This document shows positions 14,186 through 24,804 of a stretch of 64,000 nucleotides of DNA, piece after piece (position 1 is the stretch's first letter; each line of letters opens with the position of its first letter). Source of the DNA: Halisarca cf. caerulea. Lineage: Eukaryota > Porifera > Demospongiae > Chondrillida > Halisarcidae. The stretch lies in the NCBI GenBank assembly GCA_963170055.1, contig CAUJGJ010000397.1:14086428-14150427 (forward strand). The letters run 5' to 3'. The notes beneath the pieces were generated by a model. The model saw nothing but the letters and a program-made list of their open reading frames with translations. It made no database searches and was not told the DNA's origin. The position numbers were made by a program, and so were the translations under genes.

Positions 14186-17100
14186 ACGTGCAAATACATG
14201 CATGATAGTAATATATACTCAATTTATATAGCCACCGCTTCTTGCCTTTTATAACCCATGCATGAAATCACATATACTTAAACTGTTATGCTTTTGAGCA
14301 CCTATTGCTACAATTAACATATTATGTGTAGACCAAATAGGCACATATGTAGTGCACGTATGGGCATTATTGTATCTACTATATATACGTTCATGATATA
14401 AGTAGTGGTTTTTCATGAGATTTATTTTGGTAACAACATTTAGTGGCCATGCATTGGGTCTATGACTGCTGTGTACTAAATGGCCACATTGATATAGTGA
14501 AACACATTGCACGTGTATATGGGACTTGTACTTATGCTTCTTGAACTCAGCACAAATCTGCAGATAATGCTGCCCATCCTGATTGGAAGTTTCCGTTGCA
14601 ATTTGTGTGCACATCTTTGGAGAAAGCCCCCAGTTGTAAGTGGTCGACAGGTGAAGAATTGAAGACAGCTGCTCGAATAGAATATCAAACTGTGAAGGCC
14701 CTTGTGCAGCAATGTGCAGACAACTGGCCTATTGAGTGGGGGGCAAAGGATCTCAGCAAGATCTGCGTCATGACTCCAACACGATATGCAGTATGTTACA
14801 CCTATGCTCGCTTAAAGTTTTAGATAGGTAGCTGATTGGAAGAGGTGAAGGTGGTGTGCATGTGTGAAGTTTTAGATTGGTTATTGGAGGAGATGACTGT
14901 TACTCTTTCTAGAGTTACAGTACATGCTACAATTTTGCATGCGTTAAGATTAGCATAGAGCTTTCAACTCGTTATTTCCACACTTCTATAGTATGCAGTA
15001 AAGGGGGTTTATAGACAAATGATTGAATTTTCTGCCAATTTTTGGGGAATTGATTATAATATTACATGCACTTGTCCATGTCTTGGACAGATATCGTGTT
15101 GCTGAATTGGTTACAGCATGTACCTAATCTACAAGCTCTTGTGTATATGCGCGATACATCATAATTATCTTCAATTTGTGAGAGTGTGTGGGGATCGGGG
15201 ACTCCCCCCCCCCAATCAACATCATGTCAATTAATTGTGTTATACAATGAAGTATAACACATGCAAATATAACATGTACGTAGCTATATAATATTATATT
15301 ATACCAATTCATGGCTGCAATGGATTATGTATCACTCAACTTTTGTCACCTTAGGAATGGTTGTGGAAGACAGAGGTTAACAAGACAGAACTCCAAAAAG
15401 TAACTGCTGCAGTTACATATGATATACAAGGTGTGTGCTAAATATTTGTGTTGCACGTAAATAAGATGTTAGTCCTATGGCCCTCACTATGATCAACTCA
15501 ACATACAAATACCATGCATATATGCGCTTTGATATTCGTTGGGTTTAATATTCATGATATTCACGGATGGTAAGCCATCCATAAAAGTTAACATCCAAAA
15601 AATTGATCAGGCTCTTGTGCTCTTGTCAAATCATGGCCATCTGCAAATATCAAAACATGAAAAGCGCTAAAAGCCATGGAAAATCCACAAAATATACACC
15701 ACACGAATATTAAAGCAGATCCGATACATCATTTGCAATATTACTCACATTCTCTCTCTCTATTCCTTCTCTAATAACGTTATTCAAAGACGAATTGCAC
15801 AATGGGTACTTCATGATCCGCATGTATATATTGTTTGAAGCACTTTCCTTAAAATATTAAGTATATATTCAATTAAGAAAAGATTATTTGCGTGCACAAG
15901 AAATATCGTGGAATATTCAATTCAGAAGTACTTTTGAGGAGAAACTATTCACCTGGTCCACCTATACTCCCAAGGAGGGTCATCTGTTTATTCAGGATGA
16001 TACGATCGCGATGCATGGGAACTAAACTTTTAATTAATGTTTTCTTGCTGGCAAAACTAATTTCCCATGCAGTAAAGTAAATTGTGGTTAGTAAATACAT
16101 AGCATTAACCTTTTATCGACTACGTTTTTTATTTGTCGCTTGGCGTTATTGACAGAAGACCACTTAAGTGGCTCGAAACAAAAAATTGCGGCTATTACTC
16201 TCTTTTGATTGGAATTAAGTCTTCTTCGTTCGTTTTCAGTGAGTTTTAAACTTGCTTGAACCTTTTGCTTACCAAATTTCTTTGTCCGCGCTGATATTAT
16301 TTGGTCCTGCTTCGTGCACGTGTATGCAGATACCCCCTGTTTTTCAGCTTTTATGCTCTTCTCTATTCTTGTGAATCGCCGTACATCTGCTCTGATCGAG
16401 CTTTTCTGAAGACCAAGTATTCTTCGTAAGTATTATAAAGCGAACTTATGTTTACTCGTAGCCTGGTGTCGATTGCAAGGTGAACGATTTTCACTTCTTT
16501 TCTATAGGTAGGTATACGCGTACTATATTTGCTGCAATCACAGTGAGCTTGATCTCTAGTGGACTAATAACAGATCGATCCAGTCTTACAGTTTGATCAT
16601 TTATAACTTTTACTTACACTCTCTATCAGTAATGGCTAACAAAATGAATTTATCAAATGTGATGAAAATAATGACGAATGATGATGACAGTGATTGGGAT
16701 GAATCTGAAGATGAGTTAGTGGCTGCAGATGATGAAGGTGTGGTAGATGGTTATATGGAATCAATAATGAGTCCCCTAGATAAGCTAGAAGCTTCATTTG
16801 AAAATGAAACAGATGATGTTCCAGTAGACGAGCCTGCTTCAAGCCTCATGCATGAAGAGGAACCTGGTTCAGTGATCCCACTGGAGGATGAGCCTGATAC
16901 AGATCTTGAAATGCAGCCACTTGCAACCTCGAGTCCTGAGCCACAACCACCTACATCCCGGCTATCCAACTACTTTGTCCATCCGCTATTCACACAGAAA
17001 GTAGGTAGTCTGCTCTTCCTAACTGAAGATGATGATCCAGTTGATTTCTTCGAAGCTATCTTTGGGTCAGATAGCTTTGATGCCATAGCTGAGCAAAGCA

Positions 17101-20100
17101 ATCTCTATGCCTCTCAGTTAGGAGCCGGTAGTGAGTGGACACCTACAAGCAGTGATGAAATTAGATCATTCATAGGTATCCTATTGGCCATGGGCATACA
17201 CAAATTGCCTTATCTGTCTGACTACTGGAGCCAGCACCCTCTACTTGGTGCACCTGGTCTGACCAAGTACATGCCCCGGGACAGATTCAAGGCCATTTTA
17301 CGGTACCTTTACCTGAATGACAATACTCAGGCGCTGCCAAGGGATGACCCTAACTATGACAAGCTGCACAAGGTCCGTCCTTTGCTTGATGTTGTTAGGG
17401 TCAACACCCAGGCAGCGTACTATCCCCATCGCGAGCTGGCAGTAGATGAGGCAATGGTCCTTTTCAAGGGTCGCTCGAGCATCAAACAGTACATGCCCCT
17501 CAAACCCATCAAGAGGGGCTACAAGGTTTGGTGCTTATGCGACTCACGTAATGGACTAGCCTATGATTATAAGGTGTATTTGGGTGCCACAGTAGGAAGT
17601 GGTGACAGCCTGGGGGAGAAGGTGGTACTACGCCTGATTGAAAAGATCAAAGGCAGGAGCCATGAAATTTACATGGACAACTTTTTTAGTAGTCCTTCCC
17701 TCAGTCTAACCCTCCGCAACTGCCAAACATACATGATAGGCACGGCACGTGTGAACAGGAAAGGCTTTCCTATGGCATTGCGGAACACAAAGGCATTGGG
17801 GAAGGCTATGAAGAGAGGAGAGCACAAATCCATCCTCATTGATGAGGGAAGAACGGAGTGCCTCATCTGGATTGACAACAAGCCAGTAGCTTTCCTCAAT
17901 GCCATTTCCGATCCGAAGTGCACCAGCACAGTAAAGAGGACGGCGAAGGATGGATCCAGACTTCAGATCCCCTGCCCAAAAAGTGTTGAACTCTACAACA
18001 CTTTTATGGGTGGGGTTGATCTTTTCGATTCAAGGCGAAAAACGTATTCCTGTAGTAGGAAAGCAAAGAAATGGTGGCTAAGGCTATTCTACTTTCTGCT
18101 GGACATGGCCACAACGAACGCATACATCATACACAAAGAGAGTACCACTGTCAAACTCACGCAGAAGGAGTTCATCATGGCTGTAGCGGAGCGGTTGATA
18201 TCCTCCTATTCGTCTAGGAAGCGTCCCTCCATCAAGAGTCCACCATCCGGCGTCCGCTTCCAAGGGCATCACTTCCCGGACAAGCAACAGACTTCTCACA
18301 ACTGCCGCATGTGTGAAGACAGACGGTGGACCATTTTCTGCTGTCGCGACTGCTCGTCCGACCATCCCGTACCGCTATGCCCTGTTCCCTGCTTCAAGCT
18401 ATACCATACAGTGGAGAAGCTGCCAAAAAAACGTGTGAAATCAGCTTGCAAACCATCCCAGGATGAAAGATTGTGACTCAACTTCAGAAACAGCGGACAT
18501 TTTATTTTTCTGTATGCCGCATATTATTGCATATATTTCCGTAAACGTGCGTTTTAGGCTAGTCACTTGCGTATTACTGTACTTTTTCTCTGCTTTTTAT
18601 ACTTATCCCTAGACGTTCTGTGCACATAAAACTTGGCATGAAGAATATGCTCTGACAGCTCTATCTATTGGTATAAATTTTATGCCTCTGCGATAAATTT
18701 CAATATTCGCCGTCTAAACCCACTGTTATTTTAAGAGCCACAAAAGTGGTCTTCCGTCAATAAGGGGTTAAGCAAGGGCCAGCAAAAGTATTATATACTC
18801 AAATCTCAAGTACTTACTCACTATCAGTATTTATAGTGTTGTTCTCAGAACTGTGCATGTGGCAGAGAGAGAGTAAGGAGTACTTACTATCTGGGAATAT
18901 GCACTATCCCTGGACCCAGGTACAGGTTAACCTCTATATTCCACCACCTCCATATTCTGAGAAACAATTACCATGCTTGACTGTACAGTGGCGGATCTAG
19001 GGGGGGGGGGGGGGGGTGTCATTGTGGGCAATTATCCCCCCCCCCTCCCCTTTGTGAACCCCATGCCTGAGGGTACTATAGGAATTTTAACTTTAAATGC
19101 TCCATAAGTGTACACTCACAGAGTAGCCCATGCAATATGTTGAACGTTCTGTTAGCCTATATGCCACTTTAAAGAACTCACTTTCAAATGATACAGGAGC
19201 TATTTATAAGACAGAATGCTAGTAAAATTGCGAGTTGAAGGGACGGCCATTTTGCTTCTTCAAATTACATCATTCAAAATGGCTTTTTGGGGCAAGAAAT
19301 GGTATGTAAAACATGTTAAATTTCACAAACATTTCCTGGGGGAGGACCCCTGCACCCCCCTCGGCCTCCACCTATGCCCCTTTTCAAATCTCTGGATCCG
19401 CCACTGCTGCACTAAGAAACACTGGATAATATGACAACCGCTGTAATCTGATATCTTTTTTTAGTCACATGGAGTGTCAGATTGTGAAAACTTCACTGTA
19501 CTTCTTATAACCGAGCTTAACTGTACGTATGTAACTTATTTTGCCTTGTAAAGTGAGTAATTTTCACAGTTACCATTGTAATACTATTCACCGATTTGTA
19601 GCGTGAATCAGATACTGCACTATAATAATCAAGTGTGTAATCCGTAATACTTGGAGGCTCCATATTTGTATTTGAAGCAGAATATATTATATTCAAGCAG
19701 AATATATAATATTCAAGCAGAATATATTATAGGTACCATAAATATGTTATTTTTTACTACAATTGGAGGTTTACTTTTTACCTTTGGAGGTATATAATGA
19801 TAAGTATAGTGGATTTTATGCATGTGTATCATTCTCTAATGTACAGGTCTTGAGTACAGAGCTGTATTTGTGTGCACAAGTGAGCCAGTTAATGATGATT
19901 TCTCACCATTTGATCCTGTCAAGAGTCTCTGTGATCCTCGAGTCTTCAACACTATCATCACACGATCACAGTCCCTTGTGATTATCGTTGGAAATCCTTT
20001 TCGTCTGATGAAAATTGAAGAACAGATGCCAGAAGGGAACAAGCAATGCTGGCTGTCGTACTTCCAGCGCTGTTGGGAGGGCAATGCACTAACTGTGTCC

Positions 20101-23100
20101 AAGAATCTCCCAATGGAGAATCAGAGAAATAGAAAGGATTTTGGTGAAATGATTCTCCAGGAAGCAAATTCAAGGCTACACAAAGCTGCAGCTTTGATGG
20201 AGAATACTCAAGATTTAGGGGAGTCTGATTCAATTCTGAAGTCTTATGACGAGATGAATGAAGTTGATACTAATGAGGACAGCTTCCACAAGAGCCATGG
20301 TTGGCATTATAACGCAGAAGACAATAAGCAAAGATTAGTCAGTAAGGCTGTTAAAGACACTCCAAAGAAGTGGGGTAGCGGGGCGTATCGTTTAAGAGAA
20401 ATTGCAGCTGACCGTTGTGTGGCTACCTCACTTGGGAGTACAAAGCCACCCCTCGTGATCAATGGTATTGACGATCGCAGGTGTGCCTTTGACAAGGCTA
20501 CAGTGCAGGTAGCAGGTAGGAATGCACATAGTGGGGTAGTTTTTGCAGTCATTAAGCAGGGCAACACAAGACCTGTGGTTTGCACAGTTGACCCGACGGA
20601 CCCACAGTTCTTCCTTCCTGTCAACAAATGTAGCCCTAAAATTAAGTCTGTATCCGACACCATGCATAGTGACCAGCAGGGATTCCCTAAAGAACAGATA
20701 TCTATTGAATGCTTTGATCCTGCATCACTGAAAGGTACTCACAAAGTCACTCATTCAATCCCCATGGATGTAGCTGTCAATACTTCTTTCCTTGTCCAAC
20801 CTTTAGCATGGAAGGTGTCTGACAGATATCCACAAGGTGCAGCAATTGCTGTGTTTCCTAATGGTGCACCCCTTCCCTTGGCTGACAGTTTACTTCAAGT
20901 CACTCATGGAAGGGTTGATAATCCAAATTCTCTTTCTGTGAATGATTTGTCCATAAGCGAACAACTACCCAGAATTAATGCTTTGGCTGTCTTGCAACCA
21001 GATGGTGTATCCACATGTGCTTTTTCCGTAGAATGTGAAAAAGAGGTTTTTCTTGTAAGATTCCATGTGGTGAATGTGGCTGATTCGCTCAAACTCCCCC
21101 CTACCCATAGTGTTTCAACGTGGTCGTCTGGTAGAGTGAAGTGTCACACCTTATCACAGCAGTGGGATATTCTTCCAAAAGACGTGATAAATTCACTGAG
21201 CTTCACAGACAAGAGCATCCAAAACACAATCACTCTTGAATACAAAGTGTCAAGGGAATGCTTTGATGAAAAGAGCCGGGGAATGATTTTGATGCATTCA
21301 AAGGTCAAAGTGAAACCAGGCAGCTTCACTACTCCTGTAGCACATTGTGATCTCCTGACAATGGAAGAACTGCAGGATTTAATCACATCAGTCAGTTGTG
21401 GTCCAGTCTCAAGGAGAGCTGTATCTGAGAACCTCACTCTCTTTGATAAAATTACTATTCTTTATTCAGTTGCTAAAGAGCTTCATAGCATCCGACTTGG
21501 CAATGATGGATACCATGCCTTTGAATCAGGAGTTTCCGGCTATCCAGAAGCTGAGAAAATTGTGAATGAGTTTTGCATCCAGGCAAGTTATAGTGCTGCT
21601 CTCTTGCTGTCAAAGATTGCCAATGGACAGTCACTGCAAAAGAGGCAATATCCCATTCCAGGGCATGAACATGATGCAAGTGCAATGTTCGATAAGCTGA
21701 AACGCTCTTCAGCAAATCAGCTGTTGACATCGGATATCTCAGCTGTTGAGGGTCTTTATATCCTCCCTTCTGTTCTTAAGAATGTGATAGCAGCACTAGA
21801 AGAATGTCAAGTTTTGGAGTTGAAGCAAAATCTGTGTCAGGTTCATCCTCATCCGCAGTTTGCTGTAATTCTTTCTGATATGATGGAGGTGCTGTTGCCG
21901 GAAGAATACTATGTAGCTGACAGCCAAAATGAGAAGTCAAAGCCCTACCTAAAGCATTATGCCCACTGCTCACCTCAGTATGCTAGTTTTACATCTCCTT
22001 TCCAATGTATCGCTGATATATTTGTACAGGAAGGTATTTTAGCAGCATTGAGAGACACTCAGTGGAAGAGGACACCTGAAGAACTCAAGGGGATAGCCAA
22101 TCTTTGTAACAGTGCCTCTATAAAGGCTGCTGCTTACAAGGCTGCCATGGGTGATCTAGAGCTGGCTATGTCAGCCCAGCAGTCTTCCATTGCTGTTGAA
22201 GCCTTCGTCAAGCAGCGTGTGAGGACTACACTCAAGCTCTGTTATCAGCCACCCAATGCACCACACAGTGCCATACCTCATAAAATTGAGGTCTGCTTGC
22301 CTGAAATAGACTTCAATTGCTTTAGACTGCTAATAAAGTCTATTCAGGGTATATGGCCACTATATTCGTGGATTCCAACGCAGGAAAAGAGCTCATCCTC
22401 AGTTTATCTTTCAGGTCCTGGACCATATCTCCAACAGATGGGTTTAAAGGAACCTGAGGTATTACACGTTACTCTAGACCCACAGGTATTGAAGAAGATC
22501 AAAAAATGTTTTGCGGACATCGTCAAGGGACCAGACATGGCAAAAGAGCTGGAAGGTCTTCTACCTCAAAAGAAAATCATCTTTAACAGGGCATTATTTG
22601 CTGACCTACAGGTCCCCATTCCACATCAGCCACATCAGGTGGTTAGACTGTGGCTCGGATGTGATCATACTACATCTGTGCTATCGGTACAGCCTCAGTG
22701 TATGGAGCTTGCACCTGGTGTGAGAGTGTGTCTTCAGCACATAGGGAACCCTCTATCCTGCTTCACACAGCACCCCACTGAGAGGGCATCAAAGAAGTCG
22801 TACAGCTCCTTAGCTGAATATGTGAGATTGTGGGAAAGGGCTGTATTGGCTACATCAGCTGAACTTGGAGTGAATAGTACTCAGTCTGGCAGTTCTAGGG
22901 TGTACAAGGATGTTGTGCTGAAGTTTTCTGAGTTCATTATTCCCCCTAAAATTTTGACACAGGAAATGTATGTGCCGGTCGGAGAGATCACAGCATCATT
23001 TACTAAAGACTGTGTTTGTACGGATTTCTTCACCATTGGAGAAGGGGACTTTGCTTGTGTTTGATATGAAATTGATTTGAACCAAGAACAACTTGAGCAT

Positions 23101-24577
23101 CTAAAGAAGGAGTATGGGGACTACCTGTATCCAGCCAGTGGCACCATAGGAAGGGCTGTTCTGCATATGATGGTGGACAGGGTTACACACAAAAATGAAG
23201 CTGTTCAGGTACTTGTAAGCTAGAGCGTGCATACATGGAAAGATTGCATGTAGTCCACTTGTCGGGATGATGTAAAACTAATGATTATAATAATTATAAT
23301 ACCCATGGATATGGCATACATAGTTATTAGAGCTAACTACAGAGAAACCTCTATTGATCATGAATGACACCTCCAAAATGCAGAAACCTTCTTTTAAACT
23401 GGACACCATTAATTGCTTTACCCCATTTGAAGTCCCTGACATTGACATGTATTCATTTGAATCCTCCTAAAAAGACACCTCCATATGCATACAGGACAGT
23501 TACTGTGGTCCCAATGGTGTCCTTATTATAGAGATTTCACTGTAGGGGACAGCTTACTTTGGTCCCAATGGTGTCCATATTATAGAGGTTTCATTGTGTT
23601 GCATTTAGAAAAAGCTCTGCATGTTTAGTACTTTTGGAACCTAGAGCTACTTGCCACTGTGTGTCATTGGTGCTCTCTGTTACTTTAGGTTAAATTCACA
23701 GCAGCTGTTACTCAGCCTTTGGTGTCTCCGTTGATGAAGGAGATTCTACAGAAGAACCAGTTCCCCTGTGAAGTAGAAGTCATTACGATGCCCCATTCTT
23801 TGAGGTGCATCTCTTGTTATTATGCATTGAATTAGTCTCATTCATGCAGTCCTACATCATTCCGTGTACTCTATATGGGTACTGAATTTCCAGCATCACG
23901 TGGTTGTCATATTTTATTAAATTTTCGATTTTCTGCAGAAATTGCTTACAGCTGTTGTCATCTAAAGATGTTTTGGCAAAGGCAAGCGATTGTGCTTTAC
24001 ATGTTGCCATGGGGAATCTAAGGCAACTGCTATCTAGAACAAAAGGTATGCATATTTAGAGTCTACATGATACTCCACTTTATACATACAGATACGTATT
24101 GCAATGAAGTTTGTCTATGTTAAGGATATATGTAGAGATGATGTGTATGTAATCTTTGCTCAATGCAGGGAGTTACTTTGATTTTCTCAAGTATTTGACT
24201 GATCAGTACCACAATTTTCGTGCATTGGCAAGACAACTGTCTCAAGCACAGTGGAATGCTGTGAATGTAGCTATGAAACATGCATTTCAGTTGATTCATT
24301 CAAGTAATGGTAAGGTGCTTATATGGCTTTCATCCAGTAATATGTTATATTAAGTAAACTTGTTTTTCAACTGTGCATTATGTTGCATGTCTCATATCCA
24401 TTATAAGGAGGTGTACGTTTGTAGTTTTGACCTATTAATTATAATTAAAGCTAGGTAGATCCCAGATTGTGGTGGGAGAGGCGAGAGTCATACTTAACGT
24501 AAAATTCTTCCATGAGGTTTAATGCAATCTCACATGTATATACGTAGGCATACATTGTTCATGTGTTAGCATGTGTG

Positions 24578-24664
<87 letters not shown>

Positions 24665-24736
24665 TGTGTGTGTGCATGCGTGTGTGTTTGTGCATGTGTA
24701 TGCATGTGTGTGTGTGTGCATGCATGTGTGTGTGTG

Positions 24737-24804
<68 letters not shown>

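Noticed and set aside
14564..14790. Alternative acceptor for helicase exon 8 (AATCTGCAG ending at 14563)
   Set aside because: It puts the exon out of frame. The acceptor at 14550 keeps phase 0 and continues the family sequence.
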